DNA of 64,000 nt from Comamonas sp009360615 (lineage in GTDB: Bacteria; Pseudomonadota; Gammaproteobacteria; Burkholderiales; Burkholderiaceae_C): assembly GCF_035784015.1 (NCBI RefSeq), contig NZ_JALKOW010000001.1; one strand, 5' to 3'. Position numbers and translations under genes: made by a program. How positions within the stretch are numbered: the stretch's first letter is position 1; every line of letters begins with the position of its first letter. The notes beneath the pieces are model-generated. The model was given only the letters and a program-made list of their open reading frames with translations. It had not been told where the DNA came from and searched no databases. Positions 20,885 through 30,487 of this stretch are shown here, piece by piece.

Positions 20885-20919
20885 GCCGCCGTGGCTGCAA
20901 AAGCCACGGCGGCTTTTTT
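20885..20919 (+). terminator. Intrinsic terminator after the CpdB-like gene
   Basis: A 12-bp perfect stem (20885-20896 with 20902-20913) and a five-base loop are followed by six T residues. Confidence 0.92.
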
Positions 20920-20968
20920 CTGGGACTGGCTATGATGCGAGAAATTTTTCAGGGATAGGGCAGAGGGT

Positions 20969-21556
20969 ATGACGGCATATATCGCGCTGGCAGTGGTGGT
21001 GGTGATCGTGATCTGGGCCATTGCCCTCTACAACCGCCTGCGCACGCACAAGAACCAGGTGGAGAACGCCTTTGCGCAGATCGACGTGCAGCTCAAGCGC
21101 CGCCATGACCTGATTCCCAATCTGGTGGAGGTGGCGCGCGGCTACATGCAGCACGAGGCCCAGACGCTGGAGGCCGTGATCCGCGCGCGCGGCGAGGCCG
21201 TCAGCGCTGCCGACAAGGCGCGGCAGTCGCCGGGCCAGGCGCAGGCCATGGGGGCGCTCATGGCGGCGGAGCAGGTGCTGGGCGGCCAGATGGGCCGTCT
21301 GATGGCGCTGGCCGAGGCCTATCCCACGCTCAAGGCCGATGCCCGCATGCAGCAGCTCAGCGAGGAAATCACCAGCACCGAGAACCGCATCGGCTTTGCG
21401 CGTCAGTCCTACAACGACGAGGTGCTGGAATTCAACAACCAGGCCGGTCAGTTCCCAGACCTGATCGTGGCGCGGCTGGTGGGTTTCGTGCATATGGACA
21501 TGCTGGCCTCGACCCAGAGCAAGCAGGAGCGCGCCGTCCCTCAGGTCAGGTTCTGA
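20969..21556 (+). CDS. LemA-family protein
   Basis: A 195-residue protein with the LemA pattern: one N-terminal membrane helix (YIALAVVVVIVIWAIALYN), then RLRTHKNQVENAFAQIDVQLKRRHDLIPNLVEVARGYM, and the late block ITSTENRIGFARQSYNDEVLEFN. LemA proteins have an outside N terminus and a helical cytoplasmic body; the function is unclear but they are commonly paired with M48 or HtpX-like proteases or TPM-domain proteins. Here the M48 gene follows after four bases, so a joint membrane-quality role is likely. Confidence 0.93.
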   Translation: MTAYIALAVVVVIVIWAIALYNRLRTHKNQVENAFAQIDVQLKRRHDLIPNLVEVARGYMQHEAQTLEAVIRARGEAVSAADKARQSPGQAQAMGALMAAEQVLGGQMGRLMALAEAYPTLKADARMQQLSEEITSTENRIGFARQSYNDEVLEFNNQAGQFPDLIVARLVGFVHMDMLASTQSKQERAVPQVRF

Positions 21557-21560
21557 GCGC

Positions 21561-22589
21561 ATGCGTTTCTGGGAGCGACAGCGCGAAGCCAGGCGCAGCA
21601 CGCGCTGGTTGCTGCTGGTGTTCGGCCTGTGCGTGCTGGCCGTGGTGGCATCGGTGCATCTGGGCCTGGTGCTGGCCTGGTGGCTGGGCACTCTGGCATT
21701 CGGCGGCTGGGACTATCCCACGGGCTTTGCGGCGGTGAATATCGGCGTGACCTTGCTGCTGGTGCTGGGCGGCTGCTGGATGGAACTGGACCAGTTGCGC
21801 CACGGCGGACGCAGACTGGCACAGCGCGTGGGAGCGCGCGAGGCCAGACCCGGCAGCTCGCTGGCCGAGCAGCAGCTGTGCAATATCGTCCATGAAATGT
21901 GCATTGCGGCGCACTGGCCCGCGCCCCAGGTCGCGGTGCTGGCGCGGACCGAGGCCATCAATGCCTTTGCGGCGGGCTGGGATGCACAGGACGCCGTCAT
22001 CGCCGTGACCCAGGGGGCGCTGGACCAGCTCAGCCGTGAGGAAATGCAGGGCCTGGTGGCGCATGAGCTGTCCCATCTGCGCGAGGGCGACACGCGGCTG
22101 AACATGCAACTGGCCGGCATGGTCTACGGGCTGGAGCTGATTCACAACTTCGGCCAGAGCCTGCGCGAGCGCGACAGCATCCTTACCCAATGGTTCGGCC
22201 TCTTCATCCAGGCCGCGGGCTTTGTCGGCTGGCTCGGCGGCCAGTTGCTCAAGGCGGCCGTATCGCGCCAGCGCGAGTATCTGGCCGATGCGCGTGCCGT
22301 GCAATGGACGCGCAGCAAGGAGGGCCTGGGCGGCGTGCTGCGCAAGGTGCTCACGCAGCGTGAGCTGGCCGAGGAGCAGTACGGAAGCTGGCAGCAGGAC
22401 ACGCGCAGCCACCAGGGGCTGGACAAGCGCATCGTCCAGCACATGCTGCTGGCCGAGACACCCCATGCCAGCCGCCTCGAAGACTGGCTGGAATCCCACC
22501 CCACGGTGCCCGAGCGCATACGCCGCATTTACGGCCGCGATATGCGACCGCTGCCCTTGCCGCTCAACACCGTGCCGCAGGCAAGATAG
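21561..22589 (+). CDS. M48-family membrane metalloprotease (HtpX-like)
   Basis: A 342-residue zinc protease. Two N-terminal helices (RWLLLVFGLCVLAVVASVHLGLVLAWWLG and a second to about residue 75) precede the catalytic part. HELSH is at 168-172 and the third zinc ligand Glu is in QREYLADARAVQW near 240. HtpX-like enzymes degrade misfolded membrane proteins. The C-terminal SHPTVPERIRRIYG is typical of the M48 family. It follows lemA closely and is convergent with the Smr gene. Confidence 0.92.
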   Translation: MRFWERQREARRSTRWLLLVFGLCVLAVVASVHLGLVLAWWLGTLAFGGWDYPTGFAAVNIGVTLLLVLGGCWMELDQLRHGGRRLAQRVGAREARPGSSLAEQQLCNIVHEMCIAAHWPAPQVAVLARTEAINAFAAGWDAQDAVIAVTQGALDQLSREEMQGLVAHELSHLREGDTRLNMQLAGMVYGLELIHNFGQSLRERDSILTQWFGLFIQAAGFVGWLGGQLLKAAVSRQREYLADARAVQWTRSKEGLGGVLRKVLTQRELAEEQYGSWQQDTRSHQGLDKRIVQHMLLAETPHASRLEDWLESHPTVPERIRRIYGRDMRPLPLPLNTVPQAR

Positions 22590-22652
22590 GCCTTTTGGAC
22601 TCGATCCCGATGTAGATAAGCGCGAGCAGCTATCAGATCGGAAGGATGGGGA

Positions 22653-23309
22653 TCAGAACAGCTTGCGCTTGCCCGGCTGCAGCAGCACCACCAGCGCGCC
22701 CGCTCCTCCTTCGGCCGGGCGGGCCTGGACAAAGGCCAGAACCTCTTTCTTCTGCACCAGCCAGCGCTGCACCTTGCCCTTGAGCACGGGGGTGCGGCCC
22801 GGCGATCCCAGGCCCTTGCCGTGCACGATGCGCACGCAGCGCACGCCCGTGCGGTGCGACAGCCGGATGAACTGGCCCAGCGCCTCGCGGGCTTCGTCCG
22901 AGCGCAGGCCGTGCAGGTCCAGCTGGCGCTGAATGCTCCAGTGGCCGCCACGCAGCTTGCGCGTCACGTCGAGACCGATACCGGGGCGGCGAAAGCTCAG
23001 TTGATCGTCCACGTCCAGCAGGGTGCTGACATCGAACTCGTCGCTCATGGCTTCGCGCAGCACATTCTGTTCGTCCAGCACCATCTGCAGCGGCAGCGGC
23101 GAGGGGGCCGGCTCCAGAAAGCTGACTTCATTGCGCGAGCGCAGCGGCGTAACCTTGCCGACGCTGAGCGCAAACAGATTGCGTTCGCGTTCGCGCGCTG
23201 CACGCGCTTCGGCCTGGGCGAGGGCCAGGGCTTCGGCCTGTTCGCGCAGCTGCTTGAGATGGCGGGAGATGCCGGCCAGATCCTGCAGCGAGCGGTGTCC
23301 ATGGCTCAT
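22653..23309 (-). CDS. Smr-domain protein (putative nuclease)
   Basis: A 218-residue protein. Residues 1-130 hold a charged helix and a linker with SFLEPAPSPLPLQM; residues about 130-215 are the Smr (MutS2 C-terminal) domain with the hallmark LDLHGLRSDEARE and the loop HGKGLGSPGRTPVLKG. Smr domains nick DNA or RNA. It overlaps radC: its start ATG shares four bases with the radC stop. The pairing suggests a shared transcript, not a shared pathway. Confidence 0.9.
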   Translation of the reverse strand: MSHGHRSLQDLAGISRHLKQLREQAEALALAQAEARAARERERNLFALSVGKVTPLRSRNEVSFLEPAPSPLPLQMVLDEQNVLREAMSDEFDVSTLLDVDDQLSFRRPGIGLDVTRKLRGGHWSIQRQLDLHGLRSDEAREALGQFIRLSHRTGVRCVRIVHGKGLGSPGRTPVLKGKVQRWLVQKKEVLAFVQARPAEGGAGALVVLLQPGKRKLF

Positions 23310-23998
23310 AGCAGACCCTCCTCGGCCATCGAGCAGGCAGCGCCCGGTCCGACGATGATGTGGTCGAGCACGCGCACATCGATCAAGGCCAGGGCGGCCT
23401 TGAGTGTGATGGTCAGCGCGCCGTCGGCGCTGCTGGGCTGCACGCTGCCGCTGGGGTGGTTGTGCGCGAGGATCACCGCGCCGGCCTGATGGTGCAGGGC
23501 GCGCAGCACGACTTCACGAGGGTAGACGGAGGTTTGCGTCAAGGTGCCGCGAAACATTTCTTCAAGTGCCAGCATGCGGTTCTGACTGTCCAGAAACAGC
23601 ACGGCAAACACCTCATGCGGCCTGGCCGCCAGATGCAGCTGCAGATAGTGCTTGACGGCTTCGGGGGAGGAGAAGACTTCCCGCTCGCGCAACTGCTGCG
23701 CCGTGGCACGGCGGGCCAGCTCCAGCACGGCCATCAGCTCGGCGCGCTTGGCAGGGCCGAGGCCTTTGACGGCTGTCAAAGCCTGGTAGTCGGCGGCCAG
23801 CAGCCCGGCCAGACCGCCAGCTCCTTGGCGATCACCGGGCAGCTCCAGCAGCTCCTGCGCCATCTGCAGCACGGTCTTGCCGGCCATGCCGGTGCGCAGA
23901 ATGACGGCCAGCAACTCGGCATCCGAGAGCGCAGCCGCGCCCCGTTGCGCGAGCTTTTCGCGCGGCTGGGCATCCAGGGGCAGGTCTTTGATGGGCAT
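23306..23998 (-). CDS. radC: RadC-family (JAB/MPN) protein
   Basis: About 230 residues with the RadC layout: MPIKDLPLDAQPREKLAQRGAAALSDAELLAVILRTG, a helix-hairpin-helix (LTAVKGLGPAKRAELMAVLELARR), and a C-terminal JAB/MPN zinc site (HNHPSGSVQPSSAD). The old DNA-repair label comes from an E. coli mutant later traced to recG, so function is open. The start ATG 23998 is the family start; the frame extends to 24022. The stop overlaps the Smr start. Confidence 0.93.
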   Translation of the reverse strand: MPIKDLPLDAQPREKLAQRGAAALSDAELLAVILRTGMAGKTVLQMAQELLELPGDRQGAGGLAGLLAADYQALTAVKGLGPAKRAELMAVLELARRATAQQLREREVFSSPEAVKHYLQLHLAARPHEVFAVLFLDSQNRMLALEEMFRGTLTQTSVYPREVVLRALHHQAGAVILAHNHPSGSVQPSSADGALTITLKAALALIDVRVLDHIIVGPGAACSMAEEGLL

Positions 23999-24117
23999 GG
24001 GTGTCAGTGCTTGCTCACACAAGGCGGGGAAGTCCAGGGCGGGCCGGCCATCTCAACGCAGGCTCGGAGAGGTTATAGGCTCGCTCTTACAATGCAGCCC
24101 AGTTTATCGGGACTTTC

Positions 24118-24588
24118 ATGACCACAAGCGCAACCCCTTCGGATCTGCCCGTCGTGCAGGCAGGCTCTTTTCTCACGCTGCATTACCGCCTGGCGGGCCC
24201 TGCGGGCGATGTGATCAACACCTTCGACGAAAAGCCGGCGACGCTGTCGCTGGGGGCGGGCGAGCTGTCGCCGGCCATGGAAGACAAGCTGATCGGCCTG
24301 GTCGAGGGCACGCACGCCACTTTCGAGCTGCCCGCTGGCGAGGCTTTTGGCGAGCGCAACCCCGACATGATGCAGTGGGTGGCCCGCAAGCTCATGAACG
24401 AGCTCGGCGACCCGCATGAGCAATACACCGCAGGCGATGTGGTGCAGTTCCCCACGCCCGACGGCAGCGGCAGCTACGCAGGCGCCGTGGTGCAGGTGCG
24501 CGAGGACGGTGCCGTGCTGTTCGACTTCAACCACCCGCTGGCGGGCCAGCCCGTGACCTTTGAAGTCAAGTTGATCGGGGTGCTCTGA
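24118..24588 (+). CDS. fkpB: FKBP-type peptidyl-prolyl isomerase (SlpA/FkpB)
   Basis: A 156-residue cytoplasmic isomerase. The FKBP start VQAGSFLTLHYRLAGPAGDVINTFDEKPATLSLGAGELSPAMEDKLIGL and the inserted-flap domain (LPAGEAFGERNPDMMQWVARKLMNEL) match SlpA/FkpB. The end, NHPLAGQPVTFEVKLIGV, is the usual C terminus. In proteobacteria this gene commonly precedes ispH, as here, and the two are separated by one base. Confidence 0.93.
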   Translation: MTTSATPSDLPVVQAGSFLTLHYRLAGPAGDVINTFDEKPATLSLGAGELSPAMEDKLIGLVEGTHATFELPAGEAFGERNPDMMQWVARKLMNELGDPHEQYTAGDVVQFPTPDGSGSYAGAVVQVREDGAVLFDFNHPLAGQPVTFEVKLIGVL

Positions 24589-24589
24589 G

Positions 24590-25579
24590 GTGGTGGGAGC
24601 CAAGGAAGTCCTGCTGGCCGAGCCGCGCGGCTTTTGCGCCGGGGTGGATCGCGCCATCGAGATCGTGGAGCGGGCGCTGGCCAAGTTCGGCGCGCCCATC
24701 TATGTGCGTCACGAGATCGTGCACAACACCTTCGTCGTCAACGACCTCAAGGCCAAGGGCGCCATCTTCATCGAGGAGCTGGACGAAGTGCCGCCCGGCG
24801 CCACGCTGATCTTTTCGGCGCATGGCGTCTCCAAGGCCGTGCAGGAGGAGGCCGAGCGCCGCGGCTTTGCCATCTTCGATGCGACATGCCCGCTGGTCAC
24901 CAAGGTGCATGTGGAAGTCGCCAAGCTGGCCAAGGAAGGCTACGAGTTCCTCATGATCGGCCACAAGGGGCACCCGGAGGTCGAAGGCACCATGGGGCAG
25001 CTCTCCGAAGGCATTCACCTGGTCGAAGATGAGGGCGATGTGGCCAAGGTGGCGCCGCGCCAGACCGAAAAGCTGGCCGTGGTGACGCAGACCACGCTGT
25101 CGGTCGATGACGCCGCAGGCATCAAGGCCGCCATCAAGGCGCGTTTTCCGCAGGTGCGCGAGCCCAAGCAGCAGGACATCTGCTATGCCACGCAGAATCG
25201 CCAGGACGCCGTGAAGGTGCTGGCCCCCCAGGTGGATCTGGTCATTGTCGTCGGCAGCCCGACCAGCTCCAACAGCAACCGCCTGCGCGAGCTGGCCGAT
25301 CGCCTGGGCACGCCTGCCTACATGGTGGACAACGCGCTCGAGCTCAAGCAGGAGTGGTTTGCCGATGCGGCCCGCGTGGGGCTGACGGCCGGTGCCTCGG
25401 CGCCCGAAGTGCTGGTCGACGAGGTCATCGCACGCATCCGCCAACTGGGCGCAGTCGCCGTGCGCAAGATGGACGGCATCGAGGAAACCATCAAGTTCCC
25501 GCTGCCCAAGGGTCTGAAGATCGATGCGGCCACGGGCCTGGAGATCGCAGTGCGCAAGGCGCCCGAGACCGGACATTGA
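24590..25579 (+). CDS. ispH: 4-hydroxy-3-methylbut-2-enyl diphosphate reductase
   Basis: A 329-residue [4Fe-4S] enzyme that makes IPP and DMAPP in the last step of the MEP pathway. The three cluster cysteines are visible: C16 in EPRGFCAGVDRA, one in DATCPLVTKVH, and one in QDICYATQNRQDAV. The start codon is GTG; the second codon is also GTG, so the start could be three bases later. A stop-to-start gap of one base after fkpB shows a shared transcript. A palindromic element follows the stop. Confidence 0.96.
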   Translation: MVGAKEVLLAEPRGFCAGVDRAIEIVERALAKFGAPIYVRHEIVHNTFVVNDLKAKGAIFIEELDEVPPGATLIFSAHGVSKAVQEEAERRGFAIFDATCPLVTKVHVEVAKLAKEGYEFLMIGHKGHPEVEGTMGQLSEGIHLVEDEGDVAKVAPRQTEKLAVVTQTTLSVDDAAGIKAAIKARFPQVREPKQQDICYATQNRQDAVKVLAPQVDLVIVVGSPTSSNSNRLRELADRLGTPAYMVDNALELKQEWFADAARVGLTAGASAPEVLVDEVIARIRQLGAVAVRKMDGIEETIKFPLPKGLKIDAATGLEIAVRKAPETGH

Positions 25580-25605
25580 GTTCTGACAAGTTGATTGCTT
25601 GAAAC

Positions 25606-25700
25606 TTCATAGCGCCTTGCGCATGGTATTCGGTAATTTCAGATAGTTTTATGCTGAAATTCTATGAATAGCTTGCGCAAGGCGCTTTGCTTTTGATAGC
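25606..25700. repeat. Palindromic intergenic repeat (nested inverted repeats)
   Basis: Outer arms AGCGCCTTGCGCA (25611-25623) and TGCGCAAGGCGCT (25674-25686) pair over 13 bp. Inner arms AATTTCAG (25635-25642) and CTGAAATT (25654-25661) also pair. The element ends near TTTTGATAGCT. Its strand-reversed sequence shares blocks (TCAAAA, AGCGCC, ATCTGAAAT, GAATA) with the block at 57424-57512, so the two appear to be diverged copies. Such TTGATAGCT-type intergenic elements are common in Comamonadaceae, as I recall. It may end the ispH transcript. Confidence 0.6.
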
Positions 25701-25761
25701 TGACTGCTGCCATCCCCCGCGTATCGGCCGGGTGCGGCCAGTCGCTCTAAAATCCCCCTCT

Positions 25762-27078
25762 ATGCTCGACATTCAACTTCTCCGCAAAGACCTGGATTCA
25801 GTCGTCGCCCGACTGCAAACCCGCAAGAACCCCCAAGCCTTCCTGAACGTGGAAGCCTTCAAGGCGCTGGAATCCGAACGCAAGTCCATCCAGACGCGCA
25901 CGGAGGAGCTGCAGTCCAAGCGCAACCAGCTGTCCAAGCAGATCGGCATGTTGATGGGCAAGGGCGAAAAGGACGCTGCCGAAGCCGCCAAGGCCGAAGT
26001 GGCCGCCATGAAGACCGAGCTGGAACAATCGGCCACGCGCCTGGACCAGATCCAGACCGAGCTGCAGGCCATGCTCGCGGCCGTGCCCAATCTGCCTCAT
26101 GAGTCGGTGCCCGTGGGCGCCGACGAAGAAGGCAATGTGGAAGTGCGCCGCTTCGGCACGCCGAGGAATTTCGACTTCGAGATCAAGGATCACGTCGATC
26201 TGGGCGCGCCCATCGGCCTGGACTTCGAAGCCGGCGTCAAGCTCTCCGGTGCCCGCTTCACCGTGATGCAGGGCCAGATTGCGCGCCTGCACCGTGCGCT
26301 GGCCCAGTTCATGCTGGACCTGCAGACCGAGCAGCATGGCTACACTGAATGCTATGTGCCTTACATCGTCAACAGCGATTCGCTCAAGGGCACGGGCCAG
26401 CTGCCCAAGTTCGAAGGCGATCTGTTTGCGGCCCAGAAGGGCGGCCAGGATGCCGAGCCCCTGCCCGACACTGCGGCTCTGTACCTGATTCCCACGGCCG
26501 AAGTCCCGCTGACGAATCTGGTGCGCGACGAAGTGCTGGCTGAAGACCGTCTGCCCATCAAGCTGACCGCACACAGCCCCTGCTTCCGCTCCGAAGCCGG
26601 CTCCGGCGGTCGCGACACGCGCGGTCTGATCCGTCAGCACCAGTTCGACAAGGTCGAGATGGTGCAGATCGTGCATCCCGAAAAAAGCTATGAAGCGCTG
26701 GAAGAGATGACCGGCCATGCCGAAGCCGTGCTGCAGAAGCTGGGCCTGCCGTACCGCGTGATGAGCCTGTGCACGGGCGATATGGGCTTTGGCTCCGCCA
26801 AGACCTACGACCTGGAAGTCTGGGTGCCCGCACAGAACACCTACCGCGAAATCAGCTCGGTCTCCAACTGCGAAGCCTTCCAGGCGCGCCGCATGCAGGC
26901 CCGCTTCAAGAATGCCCAGGGCAAGAACGAACTGGTGCACACGCTCAACGGTTCCGGCCTGGCCGTGGGCCGTACGCTGGTCGCCGTGCTGGAGAACTAT
27001 CAGAACGCCGACGGCTCGATCACCGTGCCCGAAGCACTGGTTTCGTACATGGGTGGCAAAACTTTGCTGAAGGCCTGA
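25762..27078 (+). CDS. serS: Seryl-tRNA synthetase
   Basis: A 438-residue class II synthetase. An N-terminal antiparallel coiled-coil arm (residues about 25-105, SIQTRTEELQSKRNQLSKQIG onward) reaches the long variable arm of tRNA-Ser. Motif 2 is HSPCFRSEAGSGGRDTRGLIRQHQFDKVE; motif 3 is NGSGLAVGRTLVAVLENYQ. The start is ATG 25762 (MLDIQLLRKDLD), the family N terminus; the frame runs 75 bases further upstream. It is followed at once by a tRNA-Ser gene, its own substrate. Confidence 0.97.
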   Translation: MLDIQLLRKDLDSVVARLQTRKNPQAFLNVEAFKALESERKSIQTRTEELQSKRNQLSKQIGMLMGKGEKDAAEAAKAEVAAMKTELEQSATRLDQIQTELQAMLAAVPNLPHESVPVGADEEGNVEVRRFGTPRNFDFEIKDHVDLGAPIGLDFEAGVKLSGARFTVMQGQIARLHRALAQFMLDLQTEQHGYTECYVPYIVNSDSLKGTGQLPKFEGDLFAAQKGGQDAEPLPDTAALYLIPTAEVPLTNLVRDEVLAEDRLPIKLTAHSPCFRSEAGSGGRDTRGLIRQHQFDKVEMVQIVHPEKSYEALEEMTGHAEAVLQKLGLPYRVMSLCTGDMGFGSAKTYDLEVWVPAQNTYREISSVSNCEAFQARRMQARFKNAQGKNELVHTLNGSGLAVGRTLVAVLENYQNADGSITVPEALVSYMGGKTLLKA

Positions 27079-27109
27079 ATTTTTAGGCTACAATAGATGC
27101 TTCGACACA

Positions 27110-27199
<90 letters not shown>

Positions 27200-27287
27200 T
27201 ATAGCACTTAAGCCGTTGATTTCATGGGATTTCCCATAAAATCAACGGCTTATTTCTTTTGTTTTCTACACAAAGGTGCTACACAAA

Positions 27288-29078
27288 ATGTCGAATAGGG
27301 ATTCGGTCTCCGTGGACGAACCGAACATGCCTCAACTCCCTACAGGCCTAGTGCGCCACGACAATGGTCGCTACTATCACCGCCGCAGAATCCCCGAAGA
27401 TCTGCTCCAGGCCGATGGCAAGAAGGAACACCTTAGGTCTCTAAAGACCTCCGACTACCGGCTCGCTGTAGAACGTTTCCACATTGCCGACGCTAAGCTG
27501 CAGGCGGAGTGGCGCAAGCTCAGGCAACACAAAACAGACTTCTTTGCGGCGCGGCAGGTCCAGGCAGCCACAGTGCTCAAGGAATTGACGGCCGAAGACA
27601 TCGACCGGATCGCTCAGCATGTCGAGGCAGCGGCTCTGGCTGGAGATGAAAAGCGGCGCGAGACTGGCACTTACGACGTCTCGGAGATTGAGGACTACCA
27701 ACGCGCCTACACTGACGCCCTGCCAGAGATGAAGGCAGCTGTGGCCGTTGGTGACATTGAGGTGTTGGGGCCAATGCTCCGGCAATTTTTGTACCTGCAT
27801 CGGTACGAAGATCACTTGGGCGAAGGCGACTTCAGGCGCCTTGCCATCGCCTACGGCCGGGCAGTCATCAGAACCAACTAGAAGCTTTTACGTCGCTATG
27901 AAGGCGAAGACGTGCCGACGCCCAAGACCGCTACGCACGAACAACACCTGCTGTCAGAAGTCATTAACGACTACATCGAGAAGTACCAGGCCGACAAGTT
28001 TGAAGCCATGTACAAAAAGGTCTGTGCGGTGCTTCCGATGCTCTTGGATGTAGTCGGCAACAAGCCCATCCACACTCTGCGTCAGACTGACCTCAATCGC
28101 TTTTTTGAAGTAGTCAATCGCCTTCCACCCCGCTGGAAGGATGTGGCCCGTCAGAAGAAGCTGACGGTACTAGAGGTTGCAGGTCTCGGGCTAGGTGAGA
28201 TGTCGCCCGCTACTTTCGAAGGCACTTACAAAGCCGTCGTAACGCCTTTCCTGGGTGCTGCTCGGACCAACTGGCAAGACAAAGGCTTCCCAACGACACT
28301 GACCACCGAGATGATCCGCTACACGGGGAGTCGTGAAGATGGGGAGGGTCATCAGCGAGCTTTTCGTCCTCAAGAGTTGGAGCGTCTCTTTATGGGGGCG
28401 GAGCTGGCAGGCTATGCCAAGCAGCCGGATAAACTGCACATGTTCTGGCTGCCACATCTGGGGCTGTACACAGGTGCACGGGTCAACGAGCTATGCCAGT
28501 TGAACCCGGTGGTGGATATTCTCAAAGACGAAACTTCAGGTGCCTGGTACTTGAACATCACCGAGCAATCTGAAGCTGCCGAGAACGTCAAGAAGCGCGT
28601 CAAAACTAAGTCTTCAAGGCGCAAGGTACCCGTTCACAGTCAGCTGATCGCGATGGGCTTTCTGGACTATGCAGACGCTCTCAAAAAGCAAGGAAAGAAG
28701 CTGCTGTTTGCAGGCTTCGAGCCTGGTAAAGGACGGGCGGCAACCGAAGCTGAGAAATGGTTTCGCCAGTTCTTGCGTGTAACAGGCTTGCGTGACGAGA
28801 CGCCTGGTGCGCGGATCGTAGGCATGCATGCGTTCCGTTCAACGCTGCTAAACCGTGCGGCCAATATGGGGGTTGTGAACGCTGAATCCCTCACAGGTCA
28901 TGCCCAGAGTATGACCAACTTGGCTCAGGCGCAAGACTCTGTAGTCAGTGGCGAGCTATCACCAGTGGTCAAGAAGTACCAGGGCGAACTTGATATCGGC
29001 GTAAAAAGTGCAATCATGGAGCGCATTGCGTACCCAAACCTCAAGTTCTTCACCCCTGTAAAGCCTTCGATCCTATGA
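27288..29078 (+). pseudogene. Site-specific tyrosine integrase, interrupted by an in-frame amber codon
   Basis: Two open segments in the same frame (27288-27881 and from 27882 on) encode one integrase of about 596 codons, split by TAG at 27879-27881. The N part has the DUF6538-type start LPTGLVRHDNGRYYHRRRIPEDLL with the SLKTSDYRLAVERFHIAD helix. The C part holds the catalytic core: Arg in YTGARVNEL, HxxR in MHAFRST, His in LTGHAQS, and the Tyr nucleophile probably in VVKKYQGEL. No frame shift exists; one base change (for example CAG to TAG) explains the break. GTG 27276 is an alternative start. A second-half start is possible but it would lack the N-terminal DNA-binding domains. Confidence 0.85.
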
Positions 29079-29431
29079 GGCTCTGAATGCGCTGCCCCGT
29101 AGCCACAATATTTTCTAACGGTTAGCCGAGCAGCGCGACGAAACAATCCATTAATCGATCAACAAATAACTGCCGGAAGATGAACACACGCGTAGTCTGG
29201 AAACTGGGGTTGATGTGCTGAACAATGCAGATAACTGAAATTTGTTGCTTGCACAATCATTCATTGCTAAGACATAAAAACTACCCTTGGTAGTATATTA
29301 TTACTTTTATGTATAAATAATTGATTTATTATTTCCAATTGGAATATGGTTGGCCAAAAGCGACACTTCGCTGGCCAAGGCATCCAAATTTTCATAGAAT
29401 TCCAGAACTCACCTACTGGATATAAATACAT
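29079..29431. other. AT-rich non-coding gap before the methyltransferase
   Basis: About 350 bases with no gene, turning sharply AT-rich after 29270. It holds a 12-bp perfect palindrome TTCCAATTGGAA (29333-29344), about 90 bases before the methyltransferase ATG, and several TATAAT-like boxes. The palindrome could be a site for autoregulation by the methyltransferase or its control protein; this is not shown. Confidence 0.45.
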
Positions 29432-30487
29432 ATGAGTTCGCGGATTGTTTCCCTCTTTTCAGGTGCAGGCGGCATGGACTTTGGAGCACATGCAGAAGGC
29501 TTCCAAACAGTTCTAGCACTCGACAAGTTCGCAGCCTCAACGGCAACCTTTGCCAAGCATTTTCCTGAGACTGACGTTAAGACCACAGGTATCTTTGAGT
29601 TCAATGAGAGCAAAAAGAACCCGTATCCCAAGGCAGACATTGTGATGGGTGGCTACCCTTGCCAGTCGTTCTCTATGGGCGGTTTAAGAAATCCAGAAAA
29701 AGATGAACGTTCCAACCTTTTCTTAGGGTTTGCTGAGGCTGTTAATAGGATTAAGCCAAAAGTCTTTATTGCTGAGAATGTCTCAGGTTTAACAAAACTT
29801 CAAAATGGAGAATGGTTCAAGAAACAAATTGATGTTTATGAGAACCAGCTTTCCGTTAAGTATCACGTTTTCTCAATGCTTTTGAATGCTGCTGACTATG
29901 GTGTCCCACAGCAACGAAAACGGGTAATTATTGTTGGTATTCGCCACGATGTTGGCAATGAATTCATCTTTCCAGAAGCAACGCATTGCAAACCTTCTCT
30001 TGTGAAGAAAGCTGGGCTTATTCCTTGGGCTTCTCACGGTGAGGCCATTCGCCATTTACCCCCGAACCCGGTAGGTGAATACTACGAACGTCCTCATGAC
30101 CCAGAAGGAAACTTCTCTTGGTATTTTGTGTCACGCAATCGCCGTCATCGTTGGGACGAAACAGCCTTCACAGTTGTTGCAAATTTCCGCCACGTCACAC
30201 TTCACCCAGCCTCCCCTATGATGGAGTTGGAGTGGAGCGACCTAGCGAATGGCTGGAAACAAAAATGGCGCTTCACAGACAAATATGACCACTTGGAATT
30301 TGCACCAGAATTTCCAAATCTGAACCCTCCAAGAAGACTATCTTGGAGAGAGTGTGCTGCTATCCAGACCTTTCCTTCTCACTTTGAACCTGAGGGAGAT
30401 TTGGCTGAAAAATTTGAGCAAATTGGCAACGCAGTTCCACCATTGCTAATGCAACAAATTATGAAGAAGGTAAAGGAAATTCTTTAA
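29432..30487 (+). CDS. DNA (cytosine-5-)-methyltransferase
   Basis: A 351-residue C5-methyltransferase. Motif I is VSLFSGAGGMDFGAHAEGF (AdoMet site), motif IV is GGYPCQSFSMGG with catalytic Cys77, motif VI is FIAENVSGL, motif VIII is PQQRKRVIIVG, and the C-terminal motif X is FEQIGNAVPPLL. The target-recognition region lies between about residues 195 and 290. Base composition is clearly more AT-rich than the host genes. It is convergent with, and overlaps by four bases, a gene that is a candidate endonuclease, so a type II restriction-modification pair is likely. The recognition sequence cannot be read from the sequence. Confidence 0.93.
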   Translation: MSSRIVSLFSGAGGMDFGAHAEGFQTVLALDKFAASTATFAKHFPETDVKTTGIFEFNESKKNPYPKADIVMGGYPCQSFSMGGLRNPEKDERSNLFLGFAEAVNRIKPKVFIAENVSGLTKLQNGEWFKKQIDVYENQLSVKYHVFSMLLNAADYGVPQQRKRVIIVGIRHDVGNEFIFPEATHCKPSLVKKAGLIPWASHGEAIRHLPPNPVGEYYERPHDPEGNFSWYFVSRNRRHRWDETAFTVVANFRHVTLHPASPMMELEWSDLANGWKQKWRFTDKYDHLEFAPEFPNLNPPRRLSWRECAAIQTFPSHFEPEGDLAEKFEQIGNAVPPLLMQQIMKKVKEIL

